NCBI GenBank assembly: GCA_965222525.1
Contig: OZ244955.1
Location: 620,001 to 684,000 of the forward strand
From: CBDCUF01 sp965222525
Lineage (GTDB): Bacteria; Pseudomonadota; Alphaproteobacteria; Rickettsiales; UBA8987
DNA length: 64,000 nucleotides
Direction: 5' to 3'
The notes beneath the pieces are model-generated. The model saw only the letters and a program-made list of their open reading frames with translations. It did no database searches and was not told the DNA's origin. Shown one piece after another: positions 34,112 through 43,597 of this stretch. The position numbers were made by a program, and so were the translations under genes. Each line of letters begins with the position of its first letter. The stretch's first letter is position 1.

Positions 34112-35065
34112 TTATGCATCAGGATTCTTTCGGGCTGCTTTCAGTTTTGCGAAATCATCTCCGGCGTGATAGGAGGAGCGGGTGAGGGGTGAGGCGGAAA
34201 CCACAAGGAACCCCCTGGCATAGGCTATTTCCTCATAGCTGTGGAATTCATCGGGAGTTACATAGCGGTCAATGGGAGCATGGCGGGGAGTTGGTTGTAA
34301 ATACTGTCCTATAGTCAGGAAATCCACATCTGCCGAACGCAAATCATCCATTACCTGATATACTTCTTCCTTTTTCTCTCCCAGACCTACCATAAGGCCG
34401 GATTTGGTAAATATCTGCGGGTCAGTCTGCTTTACCCTGTGCAGCAGGTTAAGCGAATGAAAGTAGCGTGCGCCGGGGCGAATTCGCGGATACAGGCTTG
34501 GTACTGTCTCAATATTATGGTTAAATACGTTGGGTTTTGCCGCCACTACAATCTCCAGCGCTCCCTCCTTGCGTAGAAAATCTGGGGTAAGTACCTCAAT
34601 TGTCGTATCAGGCGCTGCATGGCGCAAACGCAGTATACATTCAGCAAAATGCTGAGCCCCTCCGTCCGGCAAATCATCACGGTCAACCGAGGTAATCACC
34701 ATATGTTTTAGTCCCAGCTCCTGCGCTGCTTTGGCCAGATTTTCCGGTTCATGCGGGTCGAGCTTGTCAGGTTTGCCGGTAGCCACATTACAAAACGCAC
34801 ATGCACGGGTGCATATATCGCCCAGAATCATTACAGTCGCATGTTTCTGTTCCCAGCACTCACCGATATTGGGGCATGCGGCCTCCTCACACACCGTATG
34901 CAGATTATTGTTGCGGATAAGTTCACGGGTTTCATGATAGGCTTTGGACACCGGCGCTTTCACCCGAATCCAGTCAGGTTTCGGCAGTTTTTCACTCGGC
35001 TGGTTATTTGCCTTCTCCGGATGACGCAACTTCCCCGCATCAAGATTATGTATTTTGTCGGTCAT
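34112..35065 (-). CDS. lipA: Lipoyl synthase
   Basis: Radical SAM enzyme inserting two sulfurs into the octanoyl group of lipoate-dependent proteins. It has both cluster motifs: the auxiliary cluster Cys59, Cys64, Cys70 (CEEAACPNIGEC) and the radical SAM CxxxCxxC at Cys85, Cys89, Cys92 (CTRACAFC). The C-terminal SSYHAGDDF supplies the serine ligand. The 317 residues are standard. Its presence implies lipoylated E2 subunits elsewhere in the genome. Same strand as the argJ gene upstream. Confidence 0.97.
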   Translation of the reverse strand: MTDKIHNLDAGKLRHPEKANNQPSEKLPKPDWIRVKAPVSKAYHETRELIRNNNLHTVCEEAACPNIGECWEQKHATVMILGDICTRACAFCNVATGKPDKLDPHEPENLAKAAQELGLKHMVITSVDRDDLPDGGAQHFAECILRLRHAAPDTTIEVLTPDFLRKEGALEIVVAAKPNVFNHNIETVPSLYPRIRPGARYFHSLNLLHRVKQTDPQIFTKSGLMVGLGEKKEEVYQVMDDLRSADVDFLTIGQYLQPTPRHAPIDRYVTPDEFHSYEEIAYARGFLVVSASPLTRSSYHAGDDFAKLKAARKNPDA

Positions 35066-35138
35066 AGCAGAAATTATAACAAGTTAACATTTACTCAATT
35101 AAAAATAATGGCCCTGCAGAAACTTCATGTTGGACTTA

Positions 35139-36368
35139 TCAGGAGCGGTAGTCGACATTTATCCTGATATAATCATAGGTTAAATCCATAGTCCATACGG
35201 TAGCTTCTGCATCTCCGACCCCAACATTAACCGTAATGTCAATCTCGTCTCCTTTCATATATTCTGCGGCATCAGCCTCGATATAGTCAGGGTGTTTTGC
35301 ACCATTCTCGGCAATTAAATGCCCTCCTGTCCATATGGAAGTTTTGTCCCGCATCGCAGGCTCACCGCACTTTCCAATAGCCATGACTATCCGCCCCCAG
35401 TTAGGGTCCCCACCAGCCACCGCAGTTTTCACCAGAGGAGAATTGGCAATCGACATAGCAATTTTATGTGCAGATTGGTAAGTCTCCGCTCCCTTGACAT
35501 TTACCGTAATGAATTTGGTAATCCCCTCTCCATCACGGGCAACCAGCTTTGCCAGCTCTATATGAACTTCTCGTAATTTTTCCCTGAAATCAGCCAGTGC
35601 AGGTGCATCTATAGAGATAATATCCTCATGTTCCGCCTTTCCTGTGGCAAATACCAGAATCGTATCGCTGGTGGAAGTATCACTATCCACCGTCATGCAA
35701 TTATAGGAATATTTCACATCCTCATCGAGTAATTCCTGTAGAACAACAGACGGAATTTTCGCATCGGTAAAGACATAGCCCAGCATGGTGGCCATATTTG
35801 GCGCTATCATACCGGAACCTTTAATAATGCCGTTTATAATTATTTCCGTATCGCCGATTTTCGCCTTTCGGGTGATTCCCTTGGGGAAAGTATCGGTAGT
35901 CATTATCGCCCTGGCAGCTTCATACCAGTTGTTATCCGCAAGATTCTGCTGAAGAGCAGGCATGGTAGCCAGCAATTTATCCTCATCAATCAGCTCACCG
36001 ATAACACCGGTTGAGGACACATATATTTCATTCTGTGTGCACCCCAGGATTTCTGCAGCCTTGCCGGCAGTGTTTTCGGTTATCTCTATTCCTCTTTGTC
36101 CGGTAAATACATTGGCAATGCCGGCATTAACCACCAGTCCCCTTGCCTTACCTTCCGGCAATATAGACCGGCACCAGTCCACCGGCATCCCACACATGGT
36201 GTTTTTGGTAAAAACCCCTGCTACACAACTTCCTTCGGCCAGTTCCACCAGTATAACATCATCCCTGTCCCTGTATTTCATCCCGCTATGCGCAGCAGCC
36301 AGCTTTACACCGGCAACAGCGGGCATATCAGGAAATTCGGATTTAAGTGGTGATATGTAGTCAACCAT
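35139..36368 (-). CDS. argJ: Bifunctional ornithine acetyltransferase/N-acetylglutamate synthase
   Basis: Recycles the acetyl group between N-acetylornithine and glutamate in arginine synthesis. The autoproteolytic site is visible as GMIAPNMATML, where Thr194 becomes the nucleophile of the beta chain. DTFPKGITRKAKI precedes it and GGDPNWGRIVMAIGK follows. The 409 residues are normal. Upstream, a bidirectional terminator separates it from the peptidoglycan-binding protein gene. Confidence 0.97.
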   Translation of the reverse strand: MVDYISPLKSEFPDMPAVAGVKLAAAHSGMKYRDRDDVILVELAEGSCVAGVFTKNTMCGMPVDWCRSILPEGKARGLVVNAGIANVFTGQRGIEITENTAGKAAEILGCTQNEIYVSSTGVIGELIDEDKLLATMPALQQNLADNNWYEAARAIMTTDTFPKGITRKAKIGDTEIIINGIIKGSGMIAPNMATMLGYVFTDAKIPSVVLQELLDEDVKYSYNCMTVDSDTSTSDTILVFATGKAEHEDIISIDAPALADFREKLREVHIELAKLVARDGEGITKFITVNVKGAETYQSAHKIAMSIANSPLVKTAVAGGDPNWGRIVMAIGKCGEPAMRDKTSIWTGGHLIAENGAKHPDYIEADAAEYMKGDEIDITVNVGVGDAEATVWTMDLTYDYIRINVDYRS

Positions 36369-36420
36369 AACTGCTTTGCGTTAGTACCCAGTAAAAAAGG
36401 ACTACATATTTTAATAAATA

Positions 36421-36455
36421 AAAAAAGAGAGGGCATTTGCCCTCCCTTTTTAACA
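36421..36455. terminator. Bidirectional rho-independent terminator
   Basis: Stem GAGGGCA/TGCCCTC (36429-36444) with an A-run on one side and a T-run on the other, so it can work on both strands. It ends the minus-strand transcript of the peptidoglycan-binding protein gene. Confidence 0.8.
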
Positions 36456-36477
36456 AAAAATACAGCCTTATCCTTAT

Positions 36478-37914
36478 CTACTGGGCCGTATCGGTTTTTG
36501 CGGCATCATCGGTCGTAGAAAGCGCGTCTTCAACCGCTTCCTTGGCAGATTCGGCTGCATCACCTACAGCATCAGCTGCATCTTTTGCCAGTTCCTTGGT
36601 TTTTGCTGCGGCTTTTTTGGCAGTATTCTTGATACTGCTACCACCTGCTGCGGGTTTAATTTTGCCGAAATCCTCCTCAGCAGCCCTGGCACGGGAAATA
36701 GTATCAGACTTCAGAACAGTAATGCCGAGATGTTTTACTGTCTCCATAGTCAGATGACCGGTCGCCAGACCTTTTTTCTTCTGATAGGCGGAAACTGCAT
36801 CCATAGTATCCTGGTCCAGAACGCCATCTGCAGCACCGGAATAGAAGTTCTCCCTTGCCAAAGCTTTCTGCACATTCTTGATTACATTGGGAGTAGCATT
36901 GGTTTCACACAATACAGAACTCCACTCTATGCGGCTCTGGGTAATCGGAACCCGCTTTTCAACCAGCTCATATTCCGGCTTGATGTTAATGGATTTACGC
37001 TGCGGAGGCTGTACCATACGCTTGACCTTCTTGGTTTCATAGCGGGCTGGGATCTTGATACGCTCGACCCTTGAAGGCTGGTCAATCACCCGTTTCTCAA
37101 CGGTTTCATACACAGCTTCCGTTGAAACTTTCTTGGTAGAAGCCGGCGCACGCAATACACGCTTGGTAACAGTCTTGTATTCCGCAGGAATTTCGACCAG
37201 ACACATAATTTCACCGGTATCGCTATCCACACGCTCTACGGTACCACGGCCTTTTTTCCATACTGTCTGGGCGGGCTTAACCAGCACACTTTCAGAAACA
37301 GTTTCATATTCGGCCGGAATACTGATCAGGTTGGACTCAGGCTCTTTTACCATCACCCTTTCCTTGACGTTTTTATAAGTAGCCGGAATAACTTTCAGCT
37401 CCTCACGCGGCTCTTCGACCATTACCTTGACATCCACCCATTCATACTTGGCAGGAATGGTTTCATACTCAACACCACCTTTACGGGTTACTACCTTCTC
37501 CTTTACAATCTTGTAGGTAGCAGGTGTAGTAACACGGGCATAGCATTCACCGGCCTTGGGTGAGGGAGGAAAGTCACCTGCTCCGGCTGCTGGTGCCTGA
37601 TACGCATACTGCTGAGGTGCAGGCTGTGATTTTTGCTGCTTCCATGGCTGGGATTCCGACCTTGCTGCCTGCTGTCTGCTGGAAGATGCAGGTTTTGATG
37701 CAGTCTTCTCGGAACCGAAAGAAGGTACTTCCAGCCTGCGCTGATTGATACCGTGCTGTACATTGGTACGATCCTTGGGGTTTAAATAACCCACACTGTC
37801 ACGCCAGGTTTTCCTTTGCGGGTTGGACCAGTCCGTATCATCTGCAAATGCGGTGCCGCTTACTGATGATGCCAGCAACAGGGATATACCGGCAACTTTT
37901 ATAGATTTATTCAT
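36478..37914 (-). CDS. Exported repeat protein with a peptidoglycan-binding domain
   Basis: A 478-residue envelope protein. Signal peptide MNKSIKVAGISLLLASSVSG with a TAFA cleavage site; a Gln/Ser/Pro-rich linker; eight degenerate repeats of about 30 residues built on IPAxYxxVxxRVxxxP (for example VEIPAEYKTVTKRVLRAPAS); a PG_binding_1-type domain (VQKALARENFYSGAADGVLD, then AVSAYQKKKGL); and an alanine- and acid-rich helical tail. The ATG at 37914 has AGAGGAG upstream; a start at 37980 would precede that site. A structural link between peptidoglycan and another envelope layer is likely, by inference. Confidence 0.82.
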   Translation of the reverse strand: MNKSIKVAGISLLLASSVSGTAFADDTDWSNPQRKTWRDSVGYLNPKDRTNVQHGINQRRLEVPSFGSEKTASKPASSSRQQAARSESQPWKQQKSQPAPQQYAYQAPAAGAGDFPPSPKAGECYARVTTPATYKIVKEKVVTRKGGVEYETIPAKYEWVDVKVMVEEPREELKVIPATYKNVKERVMVKEPESNLISIPAEYETVSESVLVKPAQTVWKKGRGTVERVDSDTGEIMCLVEIPAEYKTVTKRVLRAPASTKKVSTEAVYETVEKRVIDQPSRVERIKIPARYETKKVKRMVQPPQRKSINIKPEYELVEKRVPITQSRIEWSSVLCETNATPNVIKNVQKALARENFYSGAADGVLDQDTMDAVSAYQKKKGLATGHLTMETVKHLGITVLKSDTISRARAAEEDFGKIKPAAGGSSIKNTAKKAAAKTKELAKDAADAVGDAAESAKEAVEDALSTTDDAAKTDTAQ

Positions 37915-38022
37915 TATTAAAACTCCTCTAGTGGTTAAAAAAACGGATTGTAACTTATCTGCATAATTTTCAGAATGCAACTATTTATTTGATGTTTTTG
38001 CAACAGGTTGTGAGAAATTGTC

Positions 38023-38550
38023 CTACCTGTCAACTTCACACGGAATCGCCGGCCATTTTGCAAGCTGATGCCTGGATTTATCAATTTGCCTATCTGTCAG
38101 GCGAGTTTTTATTTTGTTCCGGTAACGCTTTGCATCCTCATTACCTTCCTCCACGGCAAGCTGGTAGTAGGTATAGGCCAGCACATCATCACGCGGTATA
38201 ATGTTGCCCTTCTGCTTATGGGCATTTTCGTACAGTTTGCCAATTTCCAGCATTGCGTCACGTTGTCCGACATTGGCCGCCTGGCACCACCAGTATAATG
38301 CTTTTACCGTATCCCGATAAGGACGCTCGCCGCAGCAATAGAGCTTGCCGAGTTTATACTGGGCCTCAGCATCGCGGGCAAATGCCAGCTGTTTCCATAT
38401 CTGCCGCTTGCCTTCAATACCGGTATATTCTGCCCCCCTGAACCCCCATTCGATACATGACGTCAGGGCTATAACCATTATAGCCGGTACTGCCAGCCAC
38501 TTTCCGGCTAATTCTAGGGAGATGTAATTTAAGGGTTTTCTTGCAGGCAT
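38023..38550 (-). CDS. Sel1-repeat lipoprotein
   Basis: A 175-residue protein with an N-terminal membrane segment ending in a lipobox-like ALTSC. At least two Sel1-like repeats follow: DAEAQYKLGKLYCCG...KALYWWCQAANVGQ and DAMLEIGKLYEN...AYTYYQLAVEEGNEDA. Such repeats mediate protein contacts and are common in envelope and host-interaction proteins. Same strand as the peptidoglycan-binding protein, but 109 bases upstream of it. Confidence 0.75.
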   Translation of the reverse strand: MPARKPLNYISLELAGKWLAVPAIMVIALTSCIEWGFRGAEYTGIEGKRQIWKQLAFARDAEAQYKLGKLYCCGERPYRDTVKALYWWCQAANVGQRDAMLEIGKLYENAHKQKGNIIPRDDVLAYTYYQLAVEEGNEDAKRYRNKIKTRLTDRQIDKSRHQLAKWPAIPCEVDR

Positions 38551-38689
38551 GGGTAGGGTATTTTCAGCGTAACTGAAAGCAATTTAATAGGAATTTTTCA
38601 TAACTGCAATATGTTACGGATAAATTTGCTGAAGCCAACAGGCGATATATGGTATAATAACAGTAATTCAACCTGAAATATCTACCTGC

Positions 38690-38835
38690 CTACTGCTCCC
38701 CCGCTTTACAGGGGAGCAGATGAGACAAGGGCTTAAGCCCGCAGTCGAATCGCGGGGGGTAGTGAGTAAGTGGAAAATAGAAACAGGAATGAGTTAGCTT
38801 CTGTTCCAGTTTCTATTTTCCAGTTTCCACACCTC
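38690..38835. repeat. Hairpin and inverted heptamer array before a pseudopilin gene
   Basis: CTGCTCCCCCGC and GGGGAGCAG form a stem at about 38695-38720. Next, GTGGAAAATAGAAACAGG is mirrored by TTCTATTTTCCAGTTTCCAC at 38811-38830. Further upstream in the 38551-38856 gap a TGGTATAAT extended -10 (38651-38658) may drive the pseudopilin gene. Nothing else is recognised in this gap. Confidence 0.65.
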
Positions 38836-38856
38836 CCGCCAATTCGCCAAGATGAC

Positions 38857-39552
38857 ATGAAACACAATACAGCAAATCGGCAAAATGGGGTCACACTGAT
38901 AGAGCTCAGTATTGTTATAGTTATACTGGGGCTACTGGTTGGTGTGGTTATGGGCGGGCAGTCATTGCTGCTTAGTATGAAAATTCGTTCCGTAGTTGCC
39001 AATGTTAAAGGATTCATGATTGCGACTGATAATTTTAGAGAGAAATATAATTCTCTGCCCGGTGATATGGTTGATGCTTCCGAATATTGGGCTGACTGCG
39101 ACACCCCTGCAACGCTTTGCAATGGTAACGGCAATGAACGGATTGAATCCGGCGGTGAGGATTTACGGGTATGGCAGCAGCTTGCCGATAGCGATATGAT
39201 AGAGGGGGATTATACCGGCTCGGGCTCGTTTGAGGTTGATGTTAATCTCCCGCCTTCAAGATTCACCGATAGCGGTTATATCATGTATTATAATTCGGCT
39301 CTCTATGGTAGTAGTAGCAATGCTATACAGTTTGGGGGTATTTCATCTACTGACACCAGGCTACCAATATTAAATGCACGAGATGCAATGTCGGTTGATA
39401 TATTAATGGATGACGGGCTGGCCGCCAGCGGTGATGTAGTTACCACCGATGCCAATGGTTACACCGGCTGTGTTGATACCTCTGCTACTCCCAACAAATA
39501 CACTCCCGATGATGAAACCGCCCTCTGCATAATGTATTTCTGGCTTCAGTAA
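38857..39552 (+). CDS. Type IV pilin-like (pseudopilin) protein
   Basis: A 231-residue protein with a class III signal. The prepilin peptidase should cut NRQNG|VTLIELS, leaving Glu5 and a hydrophobic helix SIVIVILGLLVGVVMGGQSL. The rest is a secreted head with NSLPGDMVDASEYWADC and a SVDILMDDGLAASGDV loop containing aspartates. Both motifs recur in the protein at 50237-50950. No pilus assembly genes are nearby, so the secretion partner is unknown. The ATG at 38857 is used; earlier codons are repeat-derived. Confidence 0.82.
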   Translation: MKHNTANRQNGVTLIELSIVIVILGLLVGVVMGGQSLLLSMKIRSVVANVKGFMIATDNFREKYNSLPGDMVDASEYWADCDTPATLCNGNGNERIESGGEDLRVWQQLADSDMIEGDYTGSGSFEVDVNLPPSRFTDSGYIMYYNSALYGSSSNAIQFGGISSTDTRLPILNARDAMSVDILMDDGLAASGDVVTTDANGYTGCVDTSATPNKYTPDDETALCIMYFWLQ

Positions 39553-39558
39553 TTTTTG

Positions 39559-41082
39559 TCAGACAACATTATGTAAAATAAGTTCTTCTTCCCTGTCTAC
39601 CAGGCTGTTATATAAATCACGATAGGCGGAGTGCTGGTCGGTTTTGTTGTAATATTGCTTTACTCGCCTGCGGGTGTTTTCGCTGCATTTGGCATGATGC
39701 TCTGCATCGGTCAATAGCGGTAGTAATTCGCCGGCAATTGCACGTGCATTGGAAAGCGGGGTAATACCCCCGCCCGCACCAACAGGAGGATGCTCATCAT
39801 CACGTCCCATGATCAGTTCGCGGCAGGAGCCTACATCAGTTGCAACACAGGGAATTCCCGCCGCTCCTGCCTCCAGTATTACCAATGGTTGTGCTTCACT
39901 TATACTGCTCAATACCAGCGCATCAACCTGCCCCAGATATTCCAGCAGATTCACCTTGCCGGTAAATGTTACTACCGATTCCAGATTGTAGTTTTTTACC
40001 ATAGCTACACATTCGTGGTAGTATTCTTCATCCTCATCAGTTCCTCCCATGATAAAAGCACGTAAATCCGGTATATCCTCGCACAGCCGCCACATCGCAC
40101 GGATAAAAGTCTTGATATCCTTTATCGGAACTACTCTGCCTATCAGCGCAACCGTGGGCGGATGGTCATTCTCCCGCTTCACGGAAGAAAATTTCTCATA
40201 GTCAATCCCGTTGGGAATAACCCGCATCTTGGCCATATCAGCCCCGTCCATCGACTGGAAAGTCTGGTTACCACGGTATAATGTTACAATCTGTTCGCTG
40301 GCTTCATAGCACAACCTTGAATAGGCGGCGAACTCATCTATCCAGAAATCGCGAAGTTCCCGCTTGGCATTATCTACCTGGCTTATCGAAAGGTTATATG
40401 CCTTCTGGTCGAGAAGCCAGTCGGCAGAGGCAATTTCTATCCGGCGCTCATTGGTATAAATCCCGTGCTCGGTGACTATGCATGGCCTGCCTGTTTCCAT
40501 ATGGGCGCGGGCAAGGAACAGCCCGGCATAGCCGGTGCACAGGGCATGATAGGCTTTTGCCTCGGGCAAATCCGCCAGCAGCACAGCATACAATCCGCCG
40601 AGTAATGCCCGCCATGACCAGAAATAGTCGATAAAGGCAGTATCCGGCATCGACTTCTCATACATGGAAAGCAGCATTTGCCAGGCATGTTCGGAATTGA
40701 GCAATATATCGGCATTAAGCTGGTGTTTATATTCTCCGAGCGCATCGATAACCTGTTTGAGCGATTCAAGCGTTACCCTGTTTTTCTGGATATCGAGCAG
40801 GGGGGCTTCAAGTTTTGTGAATAATTTCCTGAGTTTTTTCGCAGGGATAAATACCTTGTTATCCGGTAGCTGCTGCAGGAAAACATTGGTTATACCAACT
40901 ACATTTTCCGGCAGTTCATAGCGCATTTCCAGTTCGGCACCAGGTGCTACCAGTGCAACTATATGGAAATTCAGATGGTTCTGTTCGGCAATCAGCTCAT
41001 GCGTCCAGCCCGATACCCCCCCCGGTACATAGGGGTATGTACCCTCCAAAAACAGGCATATATCTATGTTTTTGTCTTGCAT
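39559..41082 (-). CDS. pelF: PelF-like GT4 glycosyltransferase
   Basis: Cytoplasmic family 4 glycosyltransferase that polymerises the Pel polysaccharide in other bacteria. The N terminus IDICLFLEGTYPYVPGGVSG with WTHELI is diagnostic of PelF. The GT-B C-terminal domain has RVIPNGIDYEKF, VALIGRVVPIKDIKTFIRA and SISEAQPLVILEAGAAGIP. The 507 residues match. It is 37 kb from pelG, with no other pel gene between. Convergent with the pseudopilin gene, 6 bases apart. Confidence 0.93.
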   Translation of the reverse strand: MQDKNIDICLFLEGTYPYVPGGVSGWTHELIAEQNHLNFHIVALVAPGAELEMRYELPENVVGITNVFLQQLPDNKVFIPAKKLRKLFTKLEAPLLDIQKNRVTLESLKQVIDALGEYKHQLNADILLNSEHAWQMLLSMYEKSMPDTAFIDYFWSWRALLGGLYAVLLADLPEAKAYHALCTGYAGLFLARAHMETGRPCIVTEHGIYTNERRIEIASADWLLDQKAYNLSISQVDNAKRELRDFWIDEFAAYSRLCYEASEQIVTLYRGNQTFQSMDGADMAKMRVIPNGIDYEKFSSVKRENDHPPTVALIGRVVPIKDIKTFIRAMWRLCEDIPDLRAFIMGGTDEDEEYYHECVAMVKNYNLESVVTFTGKVNLLEYLGQVDALVLSSISEAQPLVILEAGAAGIPCVATDVGSCRELIMGRDDEHPPVGAGGGITPLSNARAIAGELLPLLTDAEHHAKCSENTRRRVKQYYNKTDQHSAYRDLYNSLVDREEELILHNVV

Positions 41083-41084
41083 TA

Positions 41085-41152
41085 TATTGAGTGCTAAGTT
41101 CTGAGTCTCTGCTGTACCGTCTCAACACTTAACACTCAGCACTCAACACTTT
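41085..41152. repeat. Heptamer array with inverted half between pelF and the nitronate monooxygenase gene
   Basis: GAGTGCT, AAGTTCT and GAGTCTC on the left; AACACTT, AACACTC, AGCACTC and AACACTT on the right in inverted orientation. It ends at the stop codon of the next gene. Confidence 0.8.
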
Positions 41153-42557
41153 AACCTCCCGTCATAATCCGGTCCACCAGCTGCTTCACCGTCGGGATGA
41201 AGCCGTTTTTGTAAAACGGATCGCTGGCAAATTTGTAAGCGTTATGGCCGGAGAACATAAGGTTATCCTCAACCGAATCACCATGGGCAATATTCTGCAG
41301 GGTCTTCTGTATGCAATAGCTGCGCGGGTCGGTACGCCTGCCGGTCGTATAATCATCATGATCTTTCCAGTTGCTGAATTTGCAATGGCTCAGGCAGCCC
41401 ATACATTCAATCTGATCCTTGGTAATCTGGTTAGCCTGCTCTTTCGATACAAAAATAAGCGTTGAATCCGGCGTTTTCATCGGCTCGTCATAGCCTTGTT
41501 TCTCCCATTCCTTTACCTGCGGCATATCATCCGGCGAAATATATACATGACGCTGGCGTACACCCACCGGCAGAGGCTCGGTCAGATAACCTTCCGGCGC
41601 AGTGGCATATTGTATCTGGCGCTGCTCACGTCCCTGCAGTTCTTTCAGAAAAGCATTATCTACCGCTGAGGAATAAAAACCGGTCGGGCTGAAACGGTTA
41701 AGATAAACATCCCCCTCCTTGAGCGTTAATAACCTCTTCTTCCACTCATCAGATACCGGGCTTTCCTCGGTCAGTATGGGACGAGTGCCGAACTGGAATA
41801 CAACCGGCCCTATATCCGGATTATCCAGCCAGTCCTGCCAATCCCTGATATGCCATACCCCGCCGGCCATAACTACCGGTACAGTCTCCAGCCCAACGCT
41901 GTTCATAAACTTGCGTAACTCCACCACCCGCGGATATGGATTTTCCGGCCTTTTCGGGTCTTCATTGCTGGAAAGCCCGTTATGCCCGCCTGCAAGCCAC
42001 GGGTCTTCATATACTACCCCGCCGAGCAAATCCCTGCTTTTATTATATGCCCGCTTCCATAATGCCCGAAACGCCCGCATTGAGGAGATTATCGGGTAAT
42101 AATGCACATTATACTGTCCGGCGATTTCCCCTAGCCGGTAAGGCATCCCGGCACCACAGGTAATACCGTGAATCAGGCCTTTGGCTTTCTCCAGGATTCC
42201 GTGCAGTACCCGCTCGGCACCGCCCATCTCCCACAATATGTTCATATGGATACGCCCCTTGCCGCCGGCAGTTTCATGGGCAATTTGCGCCTGTTCGACT
42301 CCGCCATCTATACCGTAACGAATCAACTCCTCATGACGGTCACGACGGGTCTTGCCCTTATATATTTGCGGAATTATATGGCCCTTTTCATCATATGAAT
42401 CGGCATTGACGCCGGAGAATGTCCCCACCGCACCGGCAGCAGCAAATGCACCGGAACTCCTGCCGCTGGTAATGGAAATCCCCTTACCGCCCTCGATAAT
42501 CGGCAGCACCTCCTTGCCGGAGATAATAACAGAATTTAACCCTTTAAGTATCGACAT
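41151..42557 (-). CDS. Nitronate monooxygenase/2-nitropropane dioxygenase-like flavoprotein
   Basis: A 468-residue TIM-barrel flavoenzyme of the NMO/2-nitropropane dioxygenase superfamily. It shows GGVEQAQIAHETAGGKGRI, GLIHGITCGAGMP, a barrel strand VPVVMAGGVW and VVFQFGTRPILTEESP. A C-terminal cysteine-bearing section (CMGCLSHCKFSNW) is extra to short NMOs and may bind metal. Physiological substrate unknown. A long form of this kind is common in alphaproteobacteria. The 42558-42724 spacer shows no clear feature. Confidence 0.85.
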   Translation of the reverse strand: MSILKGLNSVIISGKEVLPIIEGGKGISITSGRSSGAFAAAGAVGTFSGVNADSYDEKGHIIPQIYKGKTRRDRHEELIRYGIDGGVEQAQIAHETAGGKGRIHMNILWEMGGAERVLHGILEKAKGLIHGITCGAGMPYRLGEIAGQYNVHYYPIISSMRAFRALWKRAYNKSRDLLGGVVYEDPWLAGGHNGLSSNEDPKRPENPYPRVVELRKFMNSVGLETVPVVMAGGVWHIRDWQDWLDNPDIGPVVFQFGTRPILTEESPVSDEWKKRLLTLKEGDVYLNRFSPTGFYSSAVDNAFLKELQGREQRQIQYATAPEGYLTEPLPVGVRQRHVYISPDDMPQVKEWEKQGYDEPMKTPDSTLIFVSKEQANQITKDQIECMGCLSHCKFSNWKDHDDYTTGRRTDPRSYCIQKTLQNIAHGDSVEDNLMFSGHNAYKFASDPFYKNGFIPTVKQLVDRIMTGG

Positions 42558-42724
42558 GTTTTTTATGAGAATGGTGTTAATCGGTAACAGAAGTGCAAAT
42601 ACTTACATGCTGTCGTCTAATATTTTTGAAACGAAGCTTTTCATTTTTAGCATATACCAGCAAAGAGGCATAGTTGCTACAAAAAAGAACGTATATGTAA
42701 ATATACCAGTTATAATATGCCAAG

Positions 42725-43492
42725 TTACTTATGCCTTGAGAATTTTTCCTTTTCTTTTTGATTTTTGGAGTCAATACCCATTTCTGGGAGAGTAGCAGGG
42801 TAGTAACTATATAATTGTTGTATACTTTCTATGGTAACGAAAGAGCCGTTCACCTTCACTCCGAATTTTTTCAGGTCATTAAGTACCCTCGACAGGGTTT
42901 CGGCCTTCATCCCCAGATAGCTGGCGGCAATTGATTTATCATATGGCAGCAGGAAGGTCTTGTCCTTGCCGTTATATAGCTTCAGCAACAGTGATACAAC
43001 CCGTTGCGGGGCCGACATAACCGTCAGCCGTTCTATATTGGAGCGCAGCTGATTAACACGCCTGGTGGTTACATCAAGCATATTCATCGTAATCTTGTGG
43101 TCGGAGGCCATAAGTTTGCGCATAATTCTAACCGGAATTTCCAGTACGGCCACCCTGCCATCCACGGCCTGGCCGCTGAAGGAAAATTGTGCAGAGTGGA
43201 AAACCGCCTCCTCACCCACTATATCACCACGGGTTATCAGATCCACTATCGACTCCTTGCCGTCGGTGGATTCACGAAACAGCCTCACCCAGCCGCTTAA
43301 TATTATATAAAAGCATTCAATCGGCTCGCTATGGAAGAATATTACGCTGCCCTTCTTATGCTCCTCTATATGCGCATTTTCAATCAGCAGCTCTTCCTGT
43401 GCTTTGGACAGGCGTCCCAGCAGCGGGGCGGATTTAAGGAATGCCAGTCCCCTGTCGCTTGCGGCCTTGTCGCTGCGTAGCTTTTTCTTCAT
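42725..43492 (-). CDS. Crp/Fnr family transcriptional regulator
   Basis: A 255-residue regulator: cyclic-nucleotide-binding-type beta barrel at about residues 25-140 (KKGSVIFFHSEPIECFYIIL, GDIVGEEAVFH), then a dimer helix and a winged helix-turn-helix (SIAASYLGMKAETLSRVLND). The four cysteines of oxygen-sensing FNR are missing, so it is not an iron-sulfur FNR. The Gly-Glu in the barrel is retained, but the arginine-serine pair of CRP is not obvious. Two CtrA-type boxes lie upstream. The lgt gene precedes it on the same strand. Confidence 0.88.
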   Translation of the reverse strand: MKKKLRSDKAASDRGLAFLKSAPLLGRLSKAQEELLIENAHIEEHKKGSVIFFHSEPIECFYIILSGWVRLFRESTDGKESIVDLITRGDIVGEEAVFHSAQFSFSGQAVDGRVAVLEIPVRIMRKLMASDHKITMNMLDVTTRRVNQLRSNIERLTVMSAPQRVVSLLLKLYNGKDKTFLLPYDKSIAASYLGMKAETLSRVLNDLKKFGVKVNGSFVTIESIQQLYSYYPATLPEMGIDSKNQKEKEKFSRHK

Positions 43493-43547
43493 TATCTTCT
43501 CCCTTGAACTAACCTTATCACTTGTTTCCTTGCGGAAAAGTGCAGAA

Positions 43548-43563
43548 GTTAATTAACGGTTAA
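43548..43563 (-). promoter_or_regulatory. CtrA-box-like site upstream of the Crp/Fnr gene
   Basis: Minus strand: TTAACCGTTAATTAAC, an exact TTAA-N7-TTAAC facing the Crp/Fnr gene. No good -10 is seen at the usual distance; TGATAAGGT further down is the best candidate. Confidence 0.5.
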
Positions 43564-43597
43564 TAATATAAGAAAATTGAGCCAGATCAAGTGCTTT

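Noticed and set aside
41085..41152. Tandem words looking like a small CRISPR array
   Set aside because: Units are 7 bases with no unique spacers, and no cas gene is present; it is one of the heptamer arrays.
42577..42774. A 65-codon minus-strand frame between the nitronate monooxygenase and Crp/Fnr genes
   Set aside because: It overlaps the Crp/Fnr 3' end, has low-complexity Lys/Tyr composition, and no ribosome binding site.
42725..43492. Oxygen-sensing FNR
   Set aside because: The cysteines needed for the iron-sulfur cluster are missing.
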